Shown: positions 24,101-31,408 of the stretch, one piece after another
Numbering within the stretch: the stretch's first letter is position 1
Layout: each line of letters opens with the position of its first letter
The notes under the pieces: generated by a model
The model's input: the letters and a program-made list of their open reading frames with translations, nothing else
What the model was told of the DNA's origin: nothing
The model's database searches: none
Program-made: the position numbers and the translations under genes
NCBI GenBank assembly: GCA_031268995.1
Contig: JAIRWK010000049.1
Location: 1 to 37,271 of the forward strand
Source: Planctomycetaceae bacterium
GTDB lineage: Bacteria > Planctomycetota > Planctomycetia > Pirellulales > Thermoguttaceae
Length of the DNA: 37,271 nt
Direction of reading: 5' to 3'

Positions 24101-24371
24101 AATGATGCGTATAGGAAACGATCCAAAGAGAATCGAAGAAAGAAAAGAGTTGGAAGAAAAACAAAGCAAGTTGAGCCAAAAGAAACATGAGTTGGCAGAT
24201 GAAAAATTAGAGATCAACAGCAAAATAAACAAGTTGCCCGAATCGCACGACGTTATTGTAAAAAACAATGAAATCAATTTCGAATACTCCGTTCATTTAA
24301 CCTCCGGCAAAAACGAACGCAAACTATTGATAATGACAACTTCAAAAAATTTGATCGAAGGAAATAAATAA
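21180..24371 (+). CDS. GAP1-N2-like large membrane protein
   Basis: A 1063-residue protein. The first ~160 residues (HELILTSVANGLESEGGGFC, then LSDYRYHTR, NPVIYSH, WHVLSRIAPAGQDYQGKQNQ, LAHHIVLSEDEL, GPAWLLA) match the pattern I know as GAP1-N2, the N-terminal domain of GTPase-associated protein 1, found with GTPases in predicted bacterial conflict systems. Residues ~165-370 likely form the companion middle domain (CPAWKELTGDAGWGGVLAEA, AVIYPQGTN, FIWDTTFTTCYF, GVIAGSREAEELL). Then come an Asn/Pro-rich linker, one transmembrane helix near 478-500 (FYLSYLIALIIIVGLLLLVV), charged Lys/Gln/Asn segments with beta-rich parts, a coiled coil at about 940-1020 (AAENEVDQIKQKM, KELEEKQSKLSQKKHELADE) and a tail. 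No GTPase is next to it. Function is unknown. Confidence 0.7.
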   Translation: MTHELILTSVANGLESEGGGFCVVAADSCFPESLIENLFQLSDYRYHTRPDADDVHLNPVIYSHTIISPQNASPQSSITYPSASLQNNKKENITTQNNWHVLSRIAPAGQDYQGKQNQLAHHIVLSEDELVVEGPAWLLALAGFHLTQWYTPPINFPIGRPVPTISLFGIPPQTCRQKIARERLRLDLRKMSVKTDDQLTPEMLRQLIQAEENQITTTDMPTSPCPAWKELTGDAGWGGVLAEAVRNKKNTAVIYPQGTNILPLFVESLAIVPAQFIWDTTFTTCYFDPNNNVDADKPNVNKSFRKSPTQKTNPPMLNSPYQLTGVIAGSREAEELLSQNDILIIDLTRRAVEPPEGIFVKFAITGEENHLPVETHYPTESAMNESKNKTEQNNLNQSQNDTNPTNESAAETENNKISDSPDNGNLKFEPNTNPANLSITPQPPNMPVPQLDTKQSYAAQNKNKLLNNLTFSLSRNQFYLSYLIALIIIVGLLLLVVDQISGLGTLRFLFGQKNTPQVIVDPEQAIVVQNPESPAKNADTEQKTAEQIKAEQQTKLKQAIAEFDKKRKKSADELEKFINTFRCPKYLQLIPPSIKGNVIIVPKNSHFDQLADLHQFGAGLRLEWISLWDFEGKRIETRRLQFNIGDPKDQDNNPDQKTEQNNAPENTQTKNLRYRAVNLNGAEVKIEADNVIALPDPNRFEWEVVAIIQNKTQKNKQDDKQENKTENNDKKDNDNNSVIDDNKTTEVKLFHVRLEADGLYIRWERSGLLPENFYDTLRVSLGFLRFSVEQFAGDGNEILLDDNSPIVDANAKENQNTHTTQLFKPTLVSPVSPAIGFGEGGQLTVAMPFAESPWSLLFNNADQFDYKLELDAKSQPELIADVETRIKKAEQSNIVELEFTTQKVEALRVNRDEAAVSTDTYFPLQTKFTAETNTNAVLWNDTYQNEVKELRGRLAAIDGEVKAAENEVDQIKQKMMRIGNDPKRIEERKELEEKQSKLSQKKHELADEKLEINSKINKLPESHDVIVKNNEINFEYSVHLTSGKNERKLLIMTTSKNLIEGNK

Positions 24372-24372
24372 A

Positions 24373-24406
24373 TTCACTGCAAAAACGAGGAAGGCGAATA
24401 AGGATA
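24373..24406. repeat. Family C element, left arm only
   Basis: TTCACTGCAAAAACGAGGAA then GGCGAATAAGGATA matches the left half of the copy at 32984-33058. It stops where a B element begins, and the right arm is absent. Confidence 0.75.
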
Positions 24407-24541
24407 TATACCGTAGCCACTATGAAATTTATCTTTTTAAGACAGGATAACATGATTACAGGATTGTCGGGATATAAAAAAATCCTGTCTATACTGTTAT
24501 CCTGTAAATCCTGCCAAAAAAATAAAACCAGCTACGGTATA
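24407..24541 (+). repeat. Family B element
   Basis: Begins TATACCGTAGCCACTATGAA, has GACAGGATAACATGATTACA and ATCCTGTAAATCCTGCC, and ends AAACCAGCTACGGTATA. The right end lacks the usual GAATTTCATAG and looks A-like. It is the uninterrupted reference for the nested copy at 5847-6061. Confidence 0.9.
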
Positions 24542-24590
24542 GAATCATAATCTAATTAATTGTTACGAAAATTTTAAGAGGGGAAAAAAA

Positions 24591-26078
24591 ATGAGAGATC
24601 AAATTAAAGATTTATATGTTGGAGTGGATGTTGGCGGAACGAAGATTCAGGCTTCGTTGATAACGGGTACGGGTTCGGTTTTGGCGAGCAACCGCCGCAG
24701 TACGCCGCGTGATTGTCCGTCTGAAGTTACGATTGATGTGATAGAGGAATCAATTCATGAGCTTTTGATGTTGCAGAATTATTCTGCGGATCAATTGGAA
24801 GGGATTGGAATTGCTGTACCCGGAGTAGTGCGGGCGGACAACGGGTATGTTGTGGTTACGCCTAACATGAATCTTTCTGAAGTTGATCTTGGTCGAATTA
24901 TGGGCGAGCGATTGGGCGGTGTTCGTGTTGCGGTGGGCAATGATTGCAATCTTGGGACGTTGGGCGAGTGTTGGCTTGGCAGTGGTCGATTTGCGAATAC
25001 GGCGGTGGGGATATTTGTTGGGACGGGGATTGGTGCGGGTATTGTCAATGAGCGTCGGTTATTTTTGGGCGCGGGGCAAGTTGCGGGCGAGATTGGGCAT
25101 ATTGTTTTGCAAATTCCTTGCGAAAGTTGGCAAGAACAATTGCGAATCAAAAAATCTAACCGCAAACAAATTAGCCAAACAATCCACGCCAAAAAAAGCG
25201 TGAAAACAAAAAAAACCAAACCGATTACAAATCGGCTTGGTTTAGTTCAATGTGGTTGCGGTAATTATGGATGTTTTGAATCTATTGCAAGTCGTTCGGC
25301 GATTGAGCGGTATATTCGCGAGGCGGTAGCTTGTGGTGCAAAGTCATCGATTACGGCGTTGAACGGCGGCAAACTTGATGTGATCAAAAGCGGTGCGATT
25401 GCGAAGGCGTTGAAGGGCGGGGACGAGGTCGTAAATGTGATTGTGCGTTATGCGGCGGAGGTTATTGGTTATGCGTGTTTAACGGTGCAACATTTAATTG
25501 ATCCTGATGTAATTTTGCTTGGCGGCGGTGTTATTGAGGCTTGTCAAAAACACATGATGCCGGTGATTGAGGCGGTTTTGAAATCGGATAATTTGAAATC
25601 GGCAACGGATTCAAGACGTGTTTTAGTATCTTCGCTTGGGGACAGTGCGGTTGTGTTGGGAGCGGTTGCTCTTGTGAAGGGCGGCGGGACGAGTGATGTT
25701 GATCGGGTTGGCGAATCAATGCCGAAGTATTCGCATCTTTTGATGTTGGCGGATGATGTTATTCATATTGACGATATTGCGTACATGTCGGATTTTTTGT
25801 TGTTGCCCGACGGCGAAATAAAGGCAAGAACAAAAATACCAAAAAAGAACCCAAACGGATTTCGACTAAAAGATATTGAAAACGCAGTGCAAGGCGGTAC
25901 TGACCTGCTCGTCCTCGCAACACCGGAAGCCGACAAAATAGTATTGTCAGAAAAATGTAACGCCTACTTACACAGACGAGGAATTGATTATAGAATAACA
26001 AAATTAAAAGACGCTGTACAATTGTATAACAACTGCAACGGAAGACGCGCAGCGGTATTTCATTTTGGAGAAAAGTAA
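24591..26078 (+). CDS. ROK-family sugar kinase fused to an Mth938-like domain
   Basis: A 495-residue protein. Residues 8-375 form a ROK kinase, probably glucokinase (glucose to glucose-6-phosphate with ATP). The phosphate loop is GVDVGGTKIQ, GNDCN carries the catalytic Asp118, GTGIGAGIV and GEIGHIV include His170, CGCGNYGCFE (221-230) is the ROK zinc motif, and LGGGV is present. A Lys/Asn-rich insertion of about 37 residues (180-216) separates EIGH from the zinc motif. The last ~110 residues (LLLPDGEIKAR, DLLVLATPE, LHRRGIDYRITKLKDAVQLY, NGRRAAVFHF) resemble the Mth938/DUF498 fold, usually a stand-alone protein. GAGGGG precedes ATG 24591. The kinase call is strong; the substrate and the C-terminal domain call are inference. 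Confidence 0.87.
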   Translation: MRDQIKDLYVGVDVGGTKIQASLITGTGSVLASNRRSTPRDCPSEVTIDVIEESIHELLMLQNYSADQLEGIGIAVPGVVRADNGYVVVTPNMNLSEVDLGRIMGERLGGVRVAVGNDCNLGTLGECWLGSGRFANTAVGIFVGTGIGAGIVNERRLFLGAGQVAGEIGHIVLQIPCESWQEQLRIKKSNRKQISQTIHAKKSVKTKKTKPITNRLGLVQCGCGNYGCFESIASRSAIERYIREAVACGAKSSITALNGGKLDVIKSGAIAKALKGGDEVVNVIVRYAAEVIGYACLTVQHLIDPDVILLGGGVIEACQKHMMPVIEAVLKSDNLKSATDSRRVLVSSLGDSAVVLGAVALVKGGGTSDVDRVGESMPKYSHLLMLADDVIHIDDIAYMSDFLLLPDGEIKARTKIPKKNPNGFRLKDIENAVQGGTDLLVLATPEADKIVLSEKCNAYLHRRGIDYRITKLKDAVQLYNNCNGRRAAVFHFGEK

Positions 26079-26094
26079 AATTAAAAATTTTTCA

Positions 26095-26240
26095 GCACGC
26101 AGATGACTATGAAATCCAATTTTTTGGTGCAGGATTACAGGATTGTCAGGATATAATAAAATCCTGTCTATCCTGTTATCCTATCAAAAAAAGATGAATT
26201 TCATAGTAGCTTCGGTATAAAATCCGTGTTGTTTATCTGC
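26095..26240. repeat. Family D element interrupted by a B element
   Basis: The left arm TCAGCACGCAGATGAC (26095-26106) and right arm AAATCCGTGTTGTTTATCTG (about 26219-26240) are those of family D. A B element sits between them. Confidence 0.7.
26107..26219 (+). mobile_element. Family B element nested in D
   Basis: Starts CTATGAAATCCAATTTTTTG (terminal TATACCG missing), has CAGGATTACAGGATTGTCAG and ATCCTGTCTATCCTG, and ends TTCATAGTAGCTTCGGTATA. Confidence 0.8.
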
Positions 26241-26273
26241 CATACTGAATAGAAAATAATTAGTGTAACAAAA

Positions 26274-27554
26274 ATGAAGATTATATATTTTGATTGTCAA
26301 TCCGGTATTAGCGGGGATATGGTTTTAGGTGCGTTGATTGATTTGGGCGTACCGGTCAAGTTTTTGAATGATGTGTTGCGGAGTTTTTTGCAGGAGGTTT
26401 TTATTGATGTTGAGCAAGTGAACCGTTGTGGTTTTAGTGCGATGTTGGCAAAAGTTCATGCGCCGCATGAGCATGTTCATCGGCATCTTTCGGACATTCT
26501 GGAGTTGGTGAACAACTCTTCCATCAGTGAACAAAGCAAGGAAAACGTTACGGGAGTATTTCGTTTGATTGCTGAGGCGGAATCTTTTGTTCATGGTGTT
26601 GATTTGGAGGAGGTTCATTTTCATGAGGTTGGGGCGGCTGATTCGATTGCGGATATTGTTGGCGGTGTAGTTGGAATTGAGTATCTTGGAGTGGGCAAAA
26701 TTTATGCTTCGGAGATTCCAACGGGGTGCGGGACGATCAAAATTGCGCACGGACAATGCAATGTCCCAGCACCGGCAACGGCTGAATTATTGCGTGGAAT
26801 TCCAATTGCGGCATCGAATGTTCCGTTTGAACTTACTACGCCAACCGGAGCTGCGCTCATGAAATATTTCGTAAACCAATTCGGAACTGTTCCGGCTATG
26901 ATTGTCGATTCAATAGGCACGGGAGCCGGAAGCAGGGATTTAAAAGAGCAAGCGAATATATTGCGGATATTTTCGGGTCGGTTATTGGAGGGCAAACCTG
27001 ATTTATTATCGGCGGCGGAGCAATTGCCGAACCATGTTTGCGAAAAACAAGGCGCAATCCATAACCACAAAAGCCAACGCCGAGACGCACAAGCCGACAT
27101 TTTCGCCGCTCCAAAAACCGCTTCAACAGAAACCGTTTGGGTTCTCGAAACCAATATCGATGATTCCACCGGTGAAGTTATTGGTCATTGTATTGATTGT
27201 CTTTGGAATGCGTCGCCGCTTGATGTTTGGACAACGGGAATACAGATGAAAAAACAACGTCCGGGTATTATGCTTTCTGTTCTTTGCCGTACCGATCAAG
27301 TACATGAATTTGAAAATATACTTTTCAAAGAAACAACAACGATTGGGGTACGTCGAAGAGCTGTTGAGCGGACGGTGTTGCGGCGTGAGGTTTGCAAAAT
27401 GAAAACAATTTACGGAAACATTGATGCGAAACGTTTATTTTTGCCCGACGGGACAGAAAAAGTTTCGCCCGAATTCGAATCCGCAAAAAAATTGGCGAAA
27501 GAAAAAAACGTACCAGTACAAGAAATACTAAAAAATATAGTCAAACTGTTTTGA
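26274..27554 (+). CDS. larC: Nickel-pincer cofactor biosynthesis protein LarC
   Basis: A 426-residue, single-frame LarC. The family inserts nickel into the pincer nucleotide cofactor of lactate racemase and related enzymes, in a CTP-dependent reaction. Visible marks are IYFDCQSGISGDMVLGALID at the N-terminus, the His-rich HAPHEHVHRHLSDI, VHFHEVGAADSIADIVG, NVPAPATAELLRG, ELTTPTGAALMKYF and SIGTGAG, and after a variable linker WVLETNIDDSTGEVIG and TTTIGVRRRAVERTVLRREV. In Lactobacillus larC is split by a programmed frameshift; here it is continuous. No larA, larB or larE is next to it. There is no clear ribosome binding site before ATG 26274. An A element starts 8 bp after the stop. Confidence 0.95.
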   Translation: MKIIYFDCQSGISGDMVLGALIDLGVPVKFLNDVLRSFLQEVFIDVEQVNRCGFSAMLAKVHAPHEHVHRHLSDILELVNNSSISEQSKENVTGVFRLIAEAESFVHGVDLEEVHFHEVGAADSIADIVGGVVGIEYLGVGKIYASEIPTGCGTIKIAHGQCNVPAPATAELLRGIPIAASNVPFELTTPTGAALMKYFVNQFGTVPAMIVDSIGTGAGSRDLKEQANILRIFSGRLLEGKPDLLSAAEQLPNHVCEKQGAIHNHKSQRRDAQADIFAAPKTASTETVWVLETNIDDSTGEVIGHCIDCLWNASPLDVWTTGIQMKKQRPGIMLSVLCRTDQVHEFENILFKETTTIGVRRRAVERTVLRREVCKMKTIYGNIDAKRLFLPDGTEKVSPEFESAKKLAKEKNVPVQEILKNIVKLF

Positions 27555-27561
27555 AGTGCAG

Positions 27562-27664
27562 TATAATGAAGCTACTTTAAAATTCCTGAAGCTGAACACG
27601 CAAGCGCAACAGCGTGCAGCGGTTGTTCAAGGGCGAAGCCTACGCCAATACCGGCGTCGGTATA
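27562..27664 (+). repeat. Family A element joined to a D element
   Basis: TATAATGAAGCTACTTTAAA to CCGGCGTCGGTATA, then directly GCACGCAGAT. Same A-D junction as at 20903. Confidence 0.92.
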
Positions 27665-27770
27665 GCACGCAGATAGCACGGATTTATTGAGAGATTCGCA
27701 AATAGTATTATTTTCTGATCTGATCTGCGAATTTCCTTTTCTAATCTGTGTTATCTGCGTACCGCAACCA
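27665..27770 (+). repeat. Family D palindromic element
   Basis: Left arm GCACGCAGATAGCACGGATT, right arm CTAATCTGTGTTATCTGCGT, with an inner inverted repeat GATTCGCAAA / ATCTGCGAAT. It lies 28 bp upstream of recR. Confidence 0.85.
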
Positions 27771-27798
27771 AGAAAAATATCTAACAGAATAAAATTTT

Positions 27799-28401
27799 AT
27801 GTCAGAACTCACAGAATCTGTCCAACAAATGATCTCGGAATTCGCTAAACTTCCGGGTATTGGACGTAAATCGGCGGAACGGATTGCGTATTATTTGCTG
27901 AGGGCAAACAAAGGCGAGGCGATGCTGCTGGCGAATGCAATTCGAGTTGTCAAGGACAAAGTCCGGTATTGTGCGAATTGTTTCAATCTTGCCGAAACGG
28001 ATATTTGCGAAGTTTGCCGCGACACTTCAAGAGATCAATCTGTGATCTGTGTTGTCGAGCAACCGCGTGATCTTAACGTAATTGAGCAAACAGGTAAATA
28101 CAATGGTTTATATCATGTTTTGCTTGGAAGAATTGCGCCTTTGGATCATGTGGAGGCGGATCAATTGAGTATTGATGCGTTGGTTCGCCGTGTGAAGAAG
28201 GGCAATTTTGCGGAAATTATTCTCGGAACAAATCCAACTGTAGAAGGTGACGGGACGGCGTTGTATATTATGAACCGGTTGAATGATGTCAAGATAAAAA
28301 TTACAAGACTTGCTCGCGGAATTACCACCGGAAACGAACTACAATTCGCAAACAAAGAAATGCTAGCCGACGCAATCACAGAAAGACAAACCGTAAAATA
28401 A
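27799..28401 (+). CDS. recR: Recombination mediator RecR
   Basis: A 200-residue protein, normal for RecR, which with RecF/RecO loads RecA on gapped DNA. The helix-hairpin-helix is LPGIGRKSAERIAYYLL (residues 18-34). The C4 zinc finger is CANCFNLAETDICEVC, followed by a Toprim domain starting ICVVEQPRDLNVIEQTGKYN, with GLYHVLLGRIAPLD, EIILGTNPTVEGDGTALYI and ITRLARGITTGNELQFANKE. All expected motifs are intact. The usual dnaX/ybaB neighbours are absent. ATG 27799 has no strong ribosome binding site and lies just after a D element. Confidence 0.97.
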   Translation: MSELTESVQQMISEFAKLPGIGRKSAERIAYYLLRANKGEAMLLANAIRVVKDKVRYCANCFNLAETDICEVCRDTSRDQSVICVVEQPRDLNVIEQTGKYNGLYHVLLGRIAPLDHVEADQLSIDALVRRVKKGNFAEIILGTNPTVEGDGTALYIMNRLNDVKIKITRLARGITTGNELQFANKEMLADAITERQTVK

Positions 28402-28423
28402 AAAATATTTTAAAATGTCCTAG

Positions 28424-29048
28424 TGCCTTTTCGTGATAAAAAATTTAACAGAAGTTTTTAACATCTCCCAAATAGTCCCCGAAGATAACAACAAACCTCG
28501 TCGAAGTCATTTCATTTTGATTTTGTTGAATGTGTTTGCTTTCTGTCTTTTCTTTTTTCATCCGTATATTCGTCAGTCGAATACTATGAGGGAATTGAAT
28601 TCATCAAATTTAAAAATTGCGTACGTCACTTATGGATTGTTTGAGTCATGGTTTAGGGATTCCATAATACACGCTCCAACCGTACCATATTTTTTTTCAG
28701 TGTGCAAAAGTAATTCTGATTTCGATTAACGGCTATGATGTAATTGTAACTCCGCAAGATATAAACATAATATCCAAAATATCGGAATTGCCTTTTTTGA
28801 GTAGTGTTCGCATAAGCAACATGACTATGACGGATTCACTTGATATTGAGATAATAAGTAGTAGCGGGTCTATCGAGACTATTTTTATCAATAATTGCCC
28901 GTATATATCAGATGGCTCATTTCAATATTTTAAACGAATACCATTATTAGGGGGGCTTTCTTTGCTCGACACAAGCGTTACACATTCTGGACTTACTGGA
29001 TTTAAGAGTGCAAGACCAGATTGTTTTGTATCAAGTGATGTGAGGTGA
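28424..29048 (+). pseudogene. Decayed third copy of the leucine-rich membrane protein
   Basis: A decayed copy of the tandem pair at 17525-19398, in the opposite orientation. Similarity starts in the 5' flank (TTTTCGTGATAAAAAATTTA). The start codon has become ATC (AACATCTCCC against AACATGTCCC). A run of seven T in paralogue 2 is eight T here (28690-28697), which shifts the frame after VPYFF; removing one T restores FFQCAKVILISINGYDVIV. A deletion of most middle repeats joins MTDSL to DIEIIS. The ends FKSARPDC and the 3' flank are kept. It is probably not functional. Confidence 0.85.
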
Positions 29049-29102
29049 TAGAGTCTTTTTGTGCTTTTTGCGTTAAAAATTATTCATCGACTGGCATATT
29101 TT

Positions 29103-30929
29103 TTATTCTTCGCTTCCGTATTTAATGGTTTCTTGATTTATTTTTTTTACGTCGTCTATTGGTATTTTTAGTATTGCGCGATCATACGTCATGATGCCGT
29201 TGATTTCGGATTCGACATCCGTGAATTGATGAAAAACCGCACCGGAAAGCCCCTTCTCTATCATTGCCCTCAATTCAACATTCATCTTTTTATATTTAGA
29301 CAACAACGCCTCCGAATCTTTGACATGACTGTAGCCCCACGTTTTTGTTGTCCAAAGATGCTCCGGCGAAGTAACTAACGTAATACCGCCAAAAGAACCA
29401 ATCACACCACAACGAAAATTGTCCATTATCGGCGGCTCCGGTCCCGGAAATTCATGATTGTCCTTCAAATCACCAATGTCAAAATCACGCCAACCACTCG
29501 CGGCATTAACTAAACGAGTTCGATCAAGTTGCCTTACCAATTTTACGTATTCCGCTGTTTTGTGTTGTCCTAAACCTTCGTTGAACAGAGACCAAATAAT
29601 AATAGACGGATGACGCGCTCTTGAATTTATCATGCGTTGTAATTCATGGCGAAATATTTTTTGCGATTCGTTAGTACGGTTTTCTCCACACGGCATATCT
29701 TGCCAAACCAATATCCCAACACGATCACACCAATAATACCAACGCTCCGACTCAACCTTCAAATGCTTACGAATCAAATTAAAACCCATAGATTTCGCCG
29801 TCATTATATCCGATTTCATCGCCTCATCACAAGGCGGCGCATAAAGCCCATCACACCAATAACCTTGATCAATAATCCCCATTAAAAAAACAAATTTATC
29901 ATTCAACCTAATACGCATCCTGCCTTGAGAATTTTTTGCCAAATCAATTTTTCTGAACGCCGTATAACTACTAACTTGATCAATCGGCACACCACGCTCC
30001 AACAATTGCACGCGAATTTGATACAGAAACGGCGAATCCGGACTCCACAACTTCAACTTGCCCCGCGGAACCTTCAACATCGTCCGACCATCAACTCCGC
30101 CAAACGCCTCAACCAATAACTCATCACCGCCAAACACCTCAAAACGTAACGATAACTCCGGCTTCGGATTTTCAATCAACGGATGAATCGCCAGAATACT
30201 TCGATCAATATCTGTTGTGATGTCAAGAGATTGAATGTAATTTTTTGTAACTGGCTCAATCCAAACTGTTTGCCAAATTCCGGTTACAGATTGGTATTGT
30301 GTACCGGACGGGAGAGTTGATTGTTTACCTCGCGGCTGTTCGCCGTTATTGGTTGGGTCAAAAACACAGACCACGAGTTCGTTTGCTTCTTCACGCGATG
30401 TTTTGACGTAATTTGTTATGTCAAAATAAAACGGATCATAAGCTCCTTGATGTTTACCCACAAATTGCCCGTTCACATACACCGCCGCCTCCCAATCAAC
30501 CGCACCAAAATGTAACAAAATACGTTGATCATTTTGCCATGCCGGAGGAATTTTGAACAAACGTCGATAAGCAATCCGATCAAAAGATTTGCCCACACCT
30601 GAAAGCGAAGACTCTATCGGAAACGGCACAAGTATATTGCCGCCAAATTGCCCATCTTTTGCAAAAGAAAAAGGAGATTCTTTGTTGTCCGCCAATGTTG
30701 CCGAAGCATTGATCTGTTTCCATTCCCATGTACCATTCAAGTTCAACCAATCCCGACGCACCAATGTTGGACGCGGATAATCAGAATGAACACGGTCGGG
30801 CAATACACCTTTGCTCCAAGCCGTCATCAATTTCGGAACTAACGTTTTATCATCCGGCAAAGAATCCGCACTTTGTACAATTCCCACCGTAATAAACGTT
30901 ACAAAAATTACAGCAAAAAATAAATGCAC
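29103..30929 (-). CDS. Glycoside hydrolase family 2 protein with altered nucleophile motif
   Basis: About 608 residues from GTG 30929 (read MHLFFAVIFVTFITVGIVQS), which gives a signal peptide. The longer reading to ATG 31094 adds 55 residues from a family A repeat and is unlikely. GH2 layout: sugar-binding domain (NLNGTWEWK, DRIAYRRLFKIP, LLHFGAVDWEAAVYVNGQFV, GIWQTVWIEPV), Ig-like domain, and a catalytic barrel (GFNLIRKHLKVESERWYYWC, WQDMPCGE, IIIWSLFNEGLGQ with acid/base Glu451, GAVFHQFTDVESEINGIMTY). The nucleophile motif, G-E-F-G-G in the relatives I know, reads GSFGG (Ser512), so ordinary retaining catalysis is doubtful. It is probably a periplasmic protein for plant or host glycans, active or as a binding protein. 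Confidence 0.85.
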   Translation of the reverse strand: MHLFFAVIFVTFITVGIVQSADSLPDDKTLVPKLMTAWSKGVLPDRVHSDYPRPTLVRRDWLNLNGTWEWKQINASATLADNKESPFSFAKDGQFGGNILVPFPIESSLSGVGKSFDRIAYRRLFKIPPAWQNDQRILLHFGAVDWEAAVYVNGQFVGKHQGAYDPFYFDITNYVKTSREEANELVVCVFDPTNNGEQPRGKQSTLPSGTQYQSVTGIWQTVWIEPVTKNYIQSLDITTDIDRSILAIHPLIENPKPELSLRFEVFGGDELLVEAFGGVDGRTMLKVPRGKLKLWSPDSPFLYQIRVQLLERGVPIDQVSSYTAFRKIDLAKNSQGRMRIRLNDKFVFLMGIIDQGYWCDGLYAPPCDEAMKSDIMTAKSMGFNLIRKHLKVESERWYYWCDRVGILVWQDMPCGENRTNESQKIFRHELQRMINSRARHPSIIIWSLFNEGLGQHKTAEYVKLVRQLDRTRLVNAASGWRDFDIGDLKDNHEFPGPEPPIMDNFRCGVIGSFGGITLVTSPEHLWTTKTWGYSHVKDSEALLSKYKKMNVELRAMIEKGLSGAVFHQFTDVESEINGIMTYDRAILKIPIDDVKKINQETIKYGSEE

Positions 30930-30944
30930 AAACCTGATTTCAAT

Positions 30945-31048
30945 TATACCGCAACCGGTACGGGCGGCAGGCTTCGCCCTTGAACAACCGCTTCGCGGTG
31001 CGATACTTGCGTGTCCGACTCCGTGAACTTTAAAGTAGCTTGAGTATA
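30945..31048 (-). repeat. Family A element
   Basis: TATACCGCAACCGGTACGGG to AAGTAGCTTGAGTATA. The loop of the terminal hairpin is CAAC, while the TACCG/CGGTA stem is kept. Confidence 0.92.
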
Positions 31049-31239
31049 ACATATACTGTACTGCTAAAACCATATCAAAACCGACATTGGGCAAAATCTA
31101 CCATTTGTATTGGCGTTGGCATAAATCATTTCTTGTCCTAGATTCTCCAACAACTCTTGACTTAATTCAATCGGTCTGATATGGTATCCGAAACAAATAT
31201 CATTGTCAATAGCAGTAGTTTTTTGTTGATAAGTTTTGT

Positions 31240-31342
31240 TATACCGAAGCCGGTATGGGCAGTAGGCTTCGTCCATGAACAACCGCTTCACGTTGTTGCG
31301 TTTGCGTGTCCAGTTCGGGAATTTTAAAACAGCTTGAGTATA
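31240..31342 (-). repeat. Family A element
   Basis: TATACCGAAGCCGGTATGGG to AACAGCTTGAGTATA, full length. Confidence 0.92.
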
Positions 31343-31408
31343 GGAATGGAATGTTGGTAGAAAATAATGTCAAAAATATTCCGCGTCCCGTTAGAGATGC
31401 AATGTGAT

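Noticed and set aside
26274-27554. Programmed frameshift in larC as known in Lactobacillus
   Set aside because: The N- and C-terminal parts are in one continuous frame here, so no frameshift is needed.
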